Shown here one piece after another: positions 7,786 to 14,899 of a stretch of 16,258 bases of DNA (its first letter is position 1; each line of letters starts with the position of its first letter). This stretch comes from Cloacimonetes bacterium UBA5456 (lineage in GTDB: Bacteria; Cloacimonadota; Cloacimonadia; Cloacimonadales; Cloacimonadaceae), in assembly GCA_002427325.1 (NCBI GenBank), contig DIQS01000011.1, positions 1 to 16,258 on the forward strand. The letters are read 5' to 3'. A model generated the notes under the pieces. That model did not search any database and had not been told where the DNA came from. It worked only from the letters and a program-made list of their open reading frames with translations. A program made the translations under genes and the position numbers.

Positions 7786-8211
7786 TTAATTTGTCGATAA
7801 AGATATCTTCTCGATCTTTGCTGCTTTGAGGCGATCGACCACGCGGATCATATTGCTGTAAGCAGCTTCACGGTCTGTGATAATCTTGAAGATCATATCT
7901 GGGTTGATTTTTTGTTTTTGCTGAATCAAGACGTCCAATTCTCCGCTTTCATAATTCCGCGGAGTTTCGTTGTTCACCGAAATCAGACCCTCACTTGTGA
8001 TCTGTAAACGGGTCATCTCTTTCTCGGTGAGCGTCAACACTTGGGCTTGTTGAGAGCTTTCATCGGCTGCCTGAGGGAGGACTATCTTGATTCCTTCTTT
8101 CACGTCGAACTTGGTGGTTGACATGAAGAATACGATCAAGAGAAAAGCAATGTCAGACATCGAGGATGTTGGTATCTCGGCTGTGCTTTTCCTTTTGCGT
8201 CCTATTTTCAT
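7786..8211 (-). CDS. exbD: ExbD/TolR-family proton-channel subunit (first copy)
   Basis: A 141-residue biopolymer transport protein. A very basic N-terminus (KIGRKRKS) is followed by SSMSDIAFLLIVFFMSTT with the conserved membrane aspartate D20, then a periplasmic domain (about 35-141). That domain has the family pattern KIVLPQA, then GLISVNNE, IFKIITDREAAYSNMIRVVDRLKAA and KISLSTN. It is closer to the usual ExbD pattern than the next gene. ATG start with GGGAG seven bases upstream; it begins 21 bases after the exbB stop. Confidence 0.93.
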   Translation of the reverse strand: MKIGRKRKSTAEIPTSSMSDIAFLLIVFFMSTTKFDVKEGIKIVLPQAADESSQQAQVLTLTEKEMTRLQITSEGLISVNNETPRNYESGELDVLIQQKQKINPDMIFKIITDREAAYSNMIRVVDRLKAAKIEKISLSTN

Positions 8212-8232
8212 TTTCTTTCTCCCTTAGGCTAA

Positions 8233-8982
8233 TTATAGCATTGCGTCAACGACTTTTTCTGTTGCTTTCTGCATGTCGATCACCAGGGCATCAACCATGG
8301 TGACGAAGAGGTTGTTGAAGAATTGAACAGGAATAGCCACAATCAATCCGGCTTCGGTGGTGATAAGAGCAATCTTAATACCGGAAGCAACAATTGTAGC
8401 GTCCACTGCACGTGCGGCTGCGATAGCGTCGAATGCGCTGATCATACCAGCAACTGTTCCAAGGAAGCCCAACATCGGGGCTAAGGTGATGGTGGTAGAG
8501 AGTTCGAGGAAGCCTTTTTCAAGATAGCTCATCTCGATCATTGCTGCGTTTTCAATAGCTTTTTCAACCGCTTCAATTCCACCATCAGCTTTGAGTATGC
8601 CGGCGTGGATGACAGCAGCTACGGGGCCGCGAGTGTTTTTCGCAATCTCCAAAACTTCAGTAAATTTCTTCTCTTTAACGAGAGGAACAATTTTACTTAA
8701 AAAATCGTTAAGATTTATTTTGGCATGGATGAGGGAAATGAATTTCCATATCAAGTATGACAATCCATACAGGGCAACCAAAAGAATAGGCCACATTGCC
8801 CATCCGCCATCTTGAAACCATTTTACTAAGCCGCTACCAAATACGAGCTCGGCAAACCTTTGCAATAAACCGGCATCATTTGTAGCCTCTACTGCAGTTG
8901 TTGCTTCTTCAGCAAATGCCATTCCCGGGATCACCAGGCTAAGCGTTACTAACAGAAGCATAATTTTAGAGAACTTTCTCAT
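8233..8982 (-). CDS. exbB: ExbB/TolQ/MotA-family proton-channel protein
   Basis: A 249-residue inner-membrane protein forming the pentameric scaffold of the TonB motor. The three expected membrane segments lie at about 61-83 (WAMWPILLVALYGLSYLIW), 163-185 (the conserved LAPMLGFLGTVAGMI) and 205-230 (ALITTEAGLIVAIPVQ). The cytoplasmic loop lies between the first two, with GPVAAVIHAGI at 119-129. An additional N-terminal signal-peptide-like segment (1-24, AFA before EEATT) and a short periplasmic stretch precede the first helix, a longer N-terminus than in E. coli ExbB. ATG start with AGGAGG nine bases upstream; it begins 24 bases after the receptor stop. Confidence 0.94.
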   Translation of the reverse strand: MRKFSKIMLLLVTLSLVIPGMAFAEEATTAVEATNDAGLLQRFAELVFGSGLVKWFQDGGWAMWPILLVALYGLSYLIWKFISLIHAKINLNDFLSKIVPLVKEKKFTEVLEIAKNTRGPVAAVIHAGILKADGGIEAVEKAIENAAMIEMSYLEKGFLELSTTITLAPMLGFLGTVAGMISAFDAIAAARAVDATIVASGIKIALITTEAGLIVAIPVQFFNNLFVTMVDALVIDMQKATEKVVDAML

Positions 8983-9006
8983 TTTATGATTCCTCCTTGG
9001 AATAAT

Positions 9007-12000
9007 TTAGAAATTATAGGATACCCCGAAGGTCATGCCTCGGTACTTATCAACGAGTGAGGGGTTTCTGGTCTGTATGCTGTGAGTATATTCCACTTCT
9101 GGATATACAAAATCGACCAATGCATCAGCGAGATCAGCTCCGTCTTCATAAGGAGAGCCGGTCTTGGAATACACGCCCATAATGTTTGTTGTTTTAAACA
9201 GATTTTCTACGTCAAAGAAAAATCTGAGACTGTTTCTTCCACCCAGATACACACCTTTAGAAAGCCTGAGGTTTGCCTGATGAGTGGGTTTCATACGTTT
9301 GCTATTTGTATCCATCATAGATTCGCTAATGATGTTCTGCGGGGTATAAGGCCTGCCGGAAGCTATGCTCCAGTTGATGTTTGCAGAAAAGTCATCAAGC
9401 GGCAAAATATAGTTTGTAAAAGGAACAATGAATTCCTCGCCGCGACCGATTCTAAAGGTATAATTGATAGAAGCGTTGTGACGAATGTCCCAATCCAAGG
9501 GGAATTCACGCAAAGAAGTGTTTTCATCTTGGATCACGGTAGAAGAATTGTTGCCATTTGCCCAGGCAAGAGAATATGCTAAACTCCATGTGTTGAAGTT
9601 TGACAGCATCTTTTCAAGCTGGACATCTATGCCACGGGTTGAACCATAGTCTTCGGAAATAAAGCGATACCAAGAGACGCTTTCTTCGCCGAGTTTACGT
9701 TCTTTCATCGTGCTTACATAGTTATAAAGGTTTTTGAAATATGCCGTCATGTCGATAACATAGTCATCACTGAGCTGGTGAGAAAGACCGACTTCATAGG
9801 TAACGGTGATCTGAGGCTCAAGTGAAGGATTGCCGACAGTGACAGAGGTGTCGGAAAGAGTGGCATCATCCGGAGTCTTGGATGTGAAGATATATTGCAT
9901 CTGAGGCAATTGGTTCTGATAGTTATAGGCAAAACGCAAGACATCACGTTCGGTGATGGGGTGGGATACACCCAAGCGCGGAGATACCATCATCTGGAAC
10001 CTATCTTTCTTATCAAATTCTCTGGTTCTGAAAGTGCCATCGTCTTGAAGAATCTGATAGTGGCTACCCAAATACCAGAAGTCGAGACGCAGACCTGCGT
10101 TCACGATCATGCCTTCCCATTCCATCTTGTCTTGGAGATAGTAAGCAGCTTGCCACGGAGTTGCGGCATATCCATCTCTTTGACCGGAGGCAGCTTTGGC
10201 TGCATTATAATAGTCGATGGGTTTATAAACTGGCACCATCTGACTGGTTGTGGAAGGCAAAACTGCATCACTGCCGGTGATGGAAACCAATGCATAAAGC
10301 TCATCAGGAACATCCACGGTTCCATCTAAATGGAAACGAAGAGTATCTTCATCAGTGACATTGTAAATTGACTTCAGATAATCCTGTCTTCTGTCTTCGT
10401 AGATGCTGAGAAAGTTTTGAAGCTGGTTCTTTGAAATGTCATGACGGATGAGTTCCAGACCGGTCTTAGCAAGGTGAGTTTCGTTGATTTGCCATTCAAA
10501 ATCACCTCTAAAGTTGAGGGTCGTTGTCTCGTCGTCGATGAAATTGGTATAGATCGTGCCGGGTGCATAGAAGCCGGGAATAGAGCGTGGGTCTTCTACG
10601 TTCTTAATGCGATACGACCAGTTTTCGGCAGGACGGAATCCGCCATAGTCATGTACGCCGTCATAGTTGTCATCGATTGTTGCATAACCATAATTGCCGA
10701 CACCAACTTGATCAATATAGTCGTCGCCGGGATTGTTGGGGTCTATAACCATAAACATATAGTTGTTACGATCAATCCCGCGAGGGGCAAGCTCAGTAGT
10801 CTTGTTATAATAGCTTGCTTTGAGTGTGAGGTGCATATTGGTGTTGAACATATGGTCATAGGTGCCGATATACTGCCTCTGGATCACTTCATTATATTGA
10901 TAATGTTGCAAAGCATAACGCCAAGCATAGGAGCCACCCGGGCTGAAGGGGGTGTTAAAACTTCTATCTCCACGAACTGCAAAAGTAAGCTTTTGAGCAT
11001 CAGTGATGTCATACTTTGTTTTGAGGTTCACATTGTAGCTGTTATAGTTGCGATTGCCCAGATCAATGCCCAAGATGCTTGAGCGGCCTTTATAAGGGTT
11101 ATACACTGGATATTCATAATCCATGAGAGTTCTGCCTTCAAAGGAGTAATCACTATTGGGATCAGTAATATAATAGTCCTTATAGCGACCGTCCAACCAT
11201 TCGCCGCCACCATTGAGGTAGAAGGTAAACTTCTCTTTCAACTGCTGCGAGCCAAAGGGGACAACGGGGCCGCCAATGGCAAGCTTAATGACGTCTGAAT
11301 TACGTCCGCCCGTGAGAATATGGTCAGTATTATATTCGATCTTTCCTGAATAGAAAGGATCGCCGTCCTTGGTGACGATGTTGATAACTCCGGATTGAGC
11401 GTTTCCAAATTCGGCAGGGAAACCACCGGTCATCACCTTCATGTCTTTAATAGCATCTGTATCGACTGAAAGAGCACTTCCGCCATCAACGGGGTCTGAT
11501 ACGCTCATGCCGTCAACAGTGAAGTTCACTTCATTGGATCTTCCTCCGCGAATATGCAATTCACCACCGATATTGGTTACACCTGCTTGCATGGAAACAA
11601 TATCGGTAACGTTTGTAACAGAGGAATCAAGATAGCTATCCATGTCGATCTGATGAGCAGATCCGATACGAGTTTTCTCCACGGCGTCTTGAGTTCCTTG
11701 AACCACCACTGCCGCAGTTTCGATTCCACGACGGGACATTTGAGGATCAACCTGAGCAGCTTGTCCCACATTGACACGGATATTTTCATAGGTGACAGTA
11801 TCGTATCCAACCAAGGAAAATCTAACTGAATAGACTCCCGGTGGAACGTTAATAATAATGAGTTGGCCACGCGCATTTGTTTGACCGCCGGTAACACGTT
11901 GATTACCGGACATCACAACAACGTTAACAAATTCAAGAGGACGCCCTTGGGCATCACGAACTCTTGTGGTCACTCTACCTGTAGTCTGCGCATCGAGAAA

Positions 12001-12051
12001 CACGACGCCGACGAGTAACACTATAAGCAGTATCAATGCATTCTTTCGCAT
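9007..12051 (-). CDS. Oar-like TonB-dependent outer-membrane receptor with carboxypeptidase-regulatory-like domain
   Basis: A 1014-residue outer-membrane receptor. The signal peptide covers about 1-21. Residues 23-105 form a carboxypeptidase-regulatory-like beta-sandwich (GRVTTRVRDAQGRPLEFVNV, then GVYSVRFSLVGYDT). ETAAVVVQGT (111-120) is a likely TonB box. The plug (about 120-230) shows VSMQAGVTNIGGELHIRGGR, NEVNFTVDGMSV and GNAQSGVINIVTK. The remainder is a 22-strand-type barrel ending in the aromatic FGVSYNF. The ligand is unknown: there is no SusD partner or enzyme nearby, so a glycan-uptake role is not supported. In Myxococcus xanthus the related Oar is required for export of a protease, so a role in protein traffic is possible. 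ATG start with GGGAGG eight bases upstream. It heads the operon and is followed by its own exbB/exbD/exbD/tonB. Confidence 0.92.
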   Translation of the reverse strand: MRKNALILLIVLLVGVVFLDAQTTGRVTTRVRDAQGRPLEFVNVVVMSGNQRVTGGQTNARGQLIIINVPPGVYSVRFSLVGYDTVTYENIRVNVGQAAQVDPQMSRRGIETAAVVVQGTQDAVEKTRIGSAHQIDMDSYLDSSVTNVTDIVSMQAGVTNIGGELHIRGGRSNEVNFTVDGMSVSDPVDGGSALSVDTDAIKDMKVMTGGFPAEFGNAQSGVINIVTKDGDPFYSGKIEYNTDHILTGGRNSDVIKLAIGGPVVPFGSQQLKEKFTFYLNGGGEWLDGRYKDYYITDPNSDYSFEGRTLMDYEYPVYNPYKGRSSILGIDLGNRNYNSYNVNLKTKYDITDAQKLTFAVRGDRSFNTPFSPGGSYAWRYALQHYQYNEVIQRQYIGTYDHMFNTNMHLTLKASYYNKTTELAPRGIDRNNYMFMVIDPNNPGDDYIDQVGVGNYGYATIDDNYDGVHDYGGFRPAENWSYRIKNVEDPRSIPGFYAPGTIYTNFIDDETTTLNFRGDFEWQINETHLAKTGLELIRHDISKNQLQNFLSIYEDRRQDYLKSIYNVTDEDTLRFHLDGTVDVPDELYALVSITGSDAVLPSTTSQMVPVYKPIDYYNAAKAASGQRDGYAATPWQAAYYLQDKMEWEGMIVNAGLRLDFWYLGSHYQILQDDGTFRTREFDKKDRFQMMVSPRLGVSHPITERDVLRFAYNYQNQLPQMQYIFTSKTPDDATLSDTSVTVGNPSLEPQITVTYEVGLSHQLSDDYVIDMTAYFKNLYNYVSTMKERKLGEESVSWYRFISEDYGSTRGIDVQLEKMLSNFNTWSLAYSLAWANGNNSSTVIQDENTSLREFPLDWDIRHNASINYTFRIGRGEEFIVPFTNYILPLDDFSANINWSIASGRPYTPQNIISESMMDTNSKRMKPTHQANLRLSKGVYLGGRNSLRFFFDVENLFKTTNIMGVYSKTGSPYEDGADLADALVDFVYPEVEYTHSIQTRNPSLVDKYRGMTFGVSYNF

Positions 12052-12150
12052 CGATAAACCTCCCTTAATCCTGGCTTATTAATTAACATATAAAATTTCA
12101 CCAAGGTAAAAAATCTCCTCGAAAGAAAACCTTTCACCTCAATAGTCTCG

Positions 12151-12177
12151 CATATATATCATGCAAGAATACGTCAA
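12151..12177 (-). promoter_or_regulatory. Candidate sigma70-type promoter for the receptor operon
   Basis: On the minus strand TTGACG (12172-12177) matches the -35 consensus at five of six positions. An alternating TATATATG tract lies 13-17 bases downstream and offers TATATG at 15 bases as a weak -10. The spacing is imperfect, and the true promoter consensus in this lineage is unknown to me. The resulting leader would be roughly 90 bases. Confidence 0.3.
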
Positions 12178-12200
12178 GCAGTTTTTTTGCAATACGCTTT

Positions 12201-12214
12201 TTAGTCAAGACTAA
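12201..12214. promoter_or_regulatory. 14-base inverted repeat, possible operator
   Basis: TTAGTC and GACTAA flank a two-base centre, giving a perfect 6+6 inverted repeat (plus strand TTAGTCAAGACTAA). It lies about 25 bases upstream of the candidate -35 of the receptor operon, where a regulator dimer could bind. No T-run follows on either strand, so it is a poor terminator. Function is inferred from position only. Confidence 0.3.
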
Positions 12215-12252
12215 TTCTTTGTCTGAACCAATGTTTAGCAAGATATTTATTC

Positions 12253-13290
12253 TCATTTAAACACAACTCTATCTTTTTCACAAGATAAGATAATCTCACC
12301 TAAATATCGGGCTGATACATCATGTTGCAATTTATCTGCCAAATCTTTTGACAATACTAAGATCATCCCCACTCCAAGGTTGAAAGTTTGTTTCATCACT
12401 TCGTCGGAAACGTTACCACCTTTTTGGATGACTTTATAAATCTGCGGGATTTGATTGTGATCCAGCGTGATTTGAGCTTGCAGATGATCGGGGATAACGC
12501 GGGAAAGATTCCCTGCGATTCCTCCGCCGGTGATGTGGGCAAGAGCGCGCAAGCCGGGGTCTTTGAGATAGGGCATGAGCTCATGCAGATAGCTTTTGTG
12601 AACAGCCAACAGCGTTTCGCCGACTGTCTTGTCTCCGCCGGGGAGCATGCTATCCACATCGAGTTTCATGATATCAAAGAGCACCTTTCGGGCAAGCGAA
12701 AAACCATTGGTATGAAGCCCGCTTGAAGGCAATGCATAAAGAACATCTCCCTCTTGCATGCTGGCTCTGGGCAAGAGATAATCCTCTTCCACGAGACCGA
12801 TGATGGTCCCTGCCAGATCAAAATCTCCTTCCTTATATAGTCCAGGCATCTCTGCCATCTCTCCGCCAATGAGAACGCAGTTGTTTTCTTTGCAAGCTTT
12901 CACAAAGCCGTCGATGATGGAAGTGATGATATCTACAGACAACTTGCCCACTCCGATATAATCCAAAAAGAACTGAGGGATTGCGCCTTGCACGAGGATA
13001 TCATTCACGCAATGATTCACGAGGTCTTGACCGACGCTGTCAAACTTCCCTGCCATGATTGCAACCATGAGCTTTGTGCCCACTCCGTCTGTGCTTGAGA
13101 CCAAGATAGGCTTATCCCAAGCCTCTTTGTCCATGCGATAGAGCCCGCCGAAGCTACCCAATTCGCTGAGCACATTTTTGTTGTAGGTAGTACGAACCCT
13201 GTCTTTGATATTCTTCACGGCTTGTTCGCCGGCTGCGATATCAACTCCGGCTTGCTTATAATCCACGGAAGCGGTCTTCTTTTCAGTCAT
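12253..13290 (-). CDS. purM: Phosphoribosylformylglycinamidine cyclo-ligase (AIR synthetase)
   Basis: A 345-residue cytosolic enzyme of de novo purine synthesis: FGAM + ATP gives AIR + ADP + Pi. Length and motifs fit the PurM family: DYKQAGVDI near the N-terminus (10-18), the ATP-binding VSSTDGVGTKL (64-74), VNDILVQGA (95-103), GGEMAEMPG (142-150), GLHTNGFSLAR (191-201), the glycine-rich HITGGGIAGNLSRV (252-265) and FNLGVGM (303-309). ATG start with GAGG seven bases upstream. It is separated from the preceding small gene by 133 bases containing a hairpin and a candidate promoter, so it may be transcribed independently. No other purine gene is in view. Confidence 0.97.
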   Translation of the reverse strand: MTEKKTASVDYKQAGVDIAAGEQAVKNIKDRVRTTYNKNVLSELGSFGGLYRMDKEAWDKPILVSSTDGVGTKLMVAIMAGKFDSVGQDLVNHCVNDILVQGAIPQFFLDYIGVGKLSVDIITSIIDGFVKACKENNCVLIGGEMAEMPGLYKEGDFDLAGTIIGLVEEDYLLPRASMQEGDVLYALPSSGLHTNGFSLARKVLFDIMKLDVDSMLPGGDKTVGETLLAVHKSYLHELMPYLKDPGLRALAHITGGGIAGNLSRVIPDHLQAQITLDHNQIPQIYKVIQKGGNVSDEVMKQTFNLGVGMILVLSKDLADKLQHDVSARYLGEIILSCEKDRVVFK

Positions 13291-13354
13291 CTTATTTCCT
13301 CATATTTTCTTTGGTTCATCGGCGAAACATCTTTCACGGATGAATAAGCACGAT

Positions 13355-13388
13355 CCGAAAGGGGAAGCATGTGAAGCTCCCCTCTCGG
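13355..13388. other. Strong GC-rich hairpin in the leader of purM
   Basis: CCGAAAGGGGAAGC (13355-13368) pairs with GCTCCCCTCTCGG (13376-13388) across a seven-base loop. This gives about 13 pairs, including G-T wobbles in the transcript and one bulge. It lies between the stop at 13424 and the purM start at 13290. Neither side carries a T-run, so it is not a typical intrinsic terminator. It could be a transcript-processing or stabilising hairpin, an attenuator, or a Rho-assisted stop. Confidence 0.6.
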
Positions 13389-13392
13389 GTCA

Positions 13393-13421
13393 ATATTATT
13401 CTTGTTAAACACAAAAGACAA
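13393..13421 (-). promoter_or_regulatory. Candidate promoter for purM
   Basis: On the minus strand TTGTCT (13416-13421) and TAATAT (13393-13398) are separated by exactly 17 bases; each matches the sigma70 consensus at four of six positions. Transcription from here would place the 13355-13388 hairpin at the very 5' end of the message. The match is weak and rests only on consensus and spacing. Confidence 0.3.
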
Positions 13422-13423
13422 GC

Positions 13424-13681
13424 TTACTGTGAAGGAGATTCTTGGCTTTGCTCTTGGTTTTGCTCGGCTTCCATCTCGGGATTATCGATCTGAGTTTCAG
13501 GGACTTCAGTTTGCACTTCAGCCATAGGCGCACTCACGATATTTCCCGTTTTTTTCAATGCGGACATTGCATAGATGATTGCCCCCAAAAGCACGATCAT
13601 GACGATCAGTTTCGGCCAATTATATCCTTTCTTCCGGCGTTTACGCCACTTCTCTTCTGTTGTTTCGTTAAAGTCTCTCAC
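13424..13681 (-). CDS. Small single-pass membrane protein, unknown function
   Basis: An 85-residue protein I do not recognise. The N-terminus is charged and strongly basic near the membrane (EEKWRKRRKKGYNW, 9-22). One hydrophobic helix follows (about 23-42, PKLIVMIVLLGAIIYAMSAL), then a Glu/Gln/Pro-rich tail (about 50-85) with few hydrophobic residues. By the positive-inside rule the N-terminus would be cytoplasmic and the acidic tail periplasmic. The start is GTG, overlapping the aminotransferase TGA by four bases (GTGA), with AAGGA nine bases upstream, so translation is probably coupled to that gene. The coupled start and sensible topology argue it is real. Confidence 0.7.
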   Translation of the reverse strand: MRDFNETTEEKWRKRRKKGYNWPKLIVMIVLLGAIIYAMSALKKTGNIVSAPMAEVQTEVPETQIDNPEMEAEQNQEQSQESPSQ

Positions 13682-14880
13682 GAGCTTAGTTCCTTAAGAT
13701 ATGATGCAAATCTGTTCACGCCTTCGATGATGTTTTCCATGCTGTTTGCATAGGAGAAACGCACGGTTCCTTCCATTCCGAAGGAAGAACCGGCAACGAG
13801 GGCGACGTGATATTTATCCAAAAGCTCATCGCAGAACGCTATGCTATCCTTGATGCCTTTGTTATTATTGGCAAGATACCAGTCGATATTGGGCATGATA
13901 TAGAAGGCACCCTGCGGTTTCTTGCAAGTAAGATGAGGTATTTTCATCAAAGCATCATAGAGATAGTCTCTGCGCTTGTCAAATTCTTGCCTCATTTTCT
14001 CGATGGAATCGTCTTCATTATTAAGAGCGTCCACGCAAGCATATTGGGTGATGGAGTTCACGTTTGAGGTGGCATGAGCCTGAACTCTGCCGGCTGCTGC
14101 GATGATATCGGCAGGACCTGCGGCATAGCCCAATCTCCATCCCGTCATGGCATAAGCCTTAGATACTCCATTGATGACCACCGTTCTGGCTTTCATCTCA
14201 GGGCTCAATGCTGCAATAGAGATATGCTCGGCATCGTCATAGATCAATCTTTCATAGATTTCATCCGAGACCACCACGAGATTGTATTTCTCGCAAACAT
14301 CGGCGATGGCTTGCAATTCCTCACGGCTATAAACTGCACCGGTGGGATTATTCGGCGAATTCAGGATGAGCACCTTAGGGCAGGCACATTCTTTGACGAC
14401 ACGCTCGAGGTCTTCAGCCTTCATCTTATATCCATTTTCTGCCAAAGTGGGAACATAAACCGGCTCAGCATCTGCTAAAAGAGTCTGATAGGGATAGCTC
14501 ACCCAATAGGGGCTGGACATAAGAACCTGATCACCTCTATCGCAAACAGCGATGAGCGCATTGACGATGGACGCCTTGGCTCCCGGTGACACGAGGATTT
14601 GGTTCGGAGCATAGTCAAGATTGTTTTCTCTTTTAAACTTCGCACAAATAGCCTCTCTGAGCTCGATGATTCCGGGGTTCGGGGTATATCTGGTATGATT
14701 GTTGTCGATCGCTTTGTGAGCAGATTCTTTGATATACTCCGGAGTGTTGAAATCCGGCTCGCCAACGCCAAAGCTAATGACGTTGATCCCATCCTTTTTC
14801 ATCTGCGTCGCTTTTGCGCTCAGACTCAAAGTTGGCGAGGGTTTGATGTGTTTAACACGATTAGACAGCTTAATTGCCAT
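13678..14880 (-). CDS. aspC: Pyridoxal-phosphate-dependent aspartate aminotransferase, class I
   Basis: A 400-residue cytosolic aminotransferase, probably aspartate + 2-oxoglutarate to oxaloacetate + glutamate. It resembles the Thermus/Bacillus-type (subgroup I-gamma) enzymes throughout: GVGEPDFNTP (38-47), RYTPNPGIIELREAI (64-78), SPYWVSYP (123-130), NSPNNPTGAVY (174-184), VSDEIYERLIY (204-214) and NGVSKAYAMTGWRLGYAAG (237-255). The PLP Schiff-base lysine is K241, the cofactor-ring aspartate D206, and the substrate-carboxylate arginine probably R374 in VRFSYA. Fine substrate choice cannot be settled from sequence; related enzymes also act on aromatic amino acids or prephenate, so the symbol is provisional. 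ATG start with AGGAGG five bases upstream, 19 bases after the pta stop. Confidence 0.9.
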   Translation of the reverse strand: MAIKLSNRVKHIKPSPTLSLSAKATQMKKDGINVISFGVGEPDFNTPEYIKESAHKAIDNNHTRYTPNPGIIELREAICAKFKRENNLDYAPNQILVSPGAKASIVNALIAVCDRGDQVLMSSPYWVSYPYQTLLADAEPVYVPTLAENGYKMKAEDLERVVKECACPKVLILNSPNNPTGAVYSREELQAIADVCEKYNLVVVSDEIYERLIYDDAEHISIAALSPEMKARTVVINGVSKAYAMTGWRLGYAAGPADIIAAAGRVQAHATSNVNSITQYACVDALNNEDDSIEKMRQEFDKRRDYLYDALMKIPHLTCKKPQGAFYIMPNIDWYLANNNKGIKDSIAFCDELLDKYHVALVAGSSFGMEGTVRFSYANSMENIIEGVNRFASYLKELSS

Positions 14881-14899
14881 CTTATCCTCCTATATTATT

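Larger units (their letters stand above)
12052..12252. other. Non-coding spacer between purM and the receptor operon
   Basis: This 201-base AT-rich gap is one of the two long spacers in the window. It holds the receptor's ribosome binding site (GGGAGG just upstream of 12051), a possible promoter near 12151-12177 and a 14-base inverted repeat at 12201-12214. I see no open reading frame and no convincing intrinsic terminator for purM. It most likely separates the housekeeping transcript from the envelope operon. Confidence 0.6.

Noticed and set aside
10441..11082. Plus-strand 213-codon open frame antisense to the receptor
   Set aside because: It lies opposite the well-supported receptor barrel, with no ribosome binding site or domain; a by-product of the codon use on the other strand.
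275..12051. Polysaccharide utilisation (Sus-type) locus
   Set aside because: A large receptor next to exported proteins can suggest this, but there is no SusD lipoprotein, glycoside hydrolase or carbohydrate regulator, and the neighbours are PorV-like and TonB-motor genes.
12075..12087. TTAATTAA palindrome near the receptor start
   Set aside because: Simple AT-rich palindrome in AT-rich leader DNA; no support as a regulator site.
12201..12214. Intrinsic terminator for purM
   Set aside because: The 6-bp stem has only a two-base centre and no T-run on the minus strand, so it is more likely an operator-type repeat or chance.
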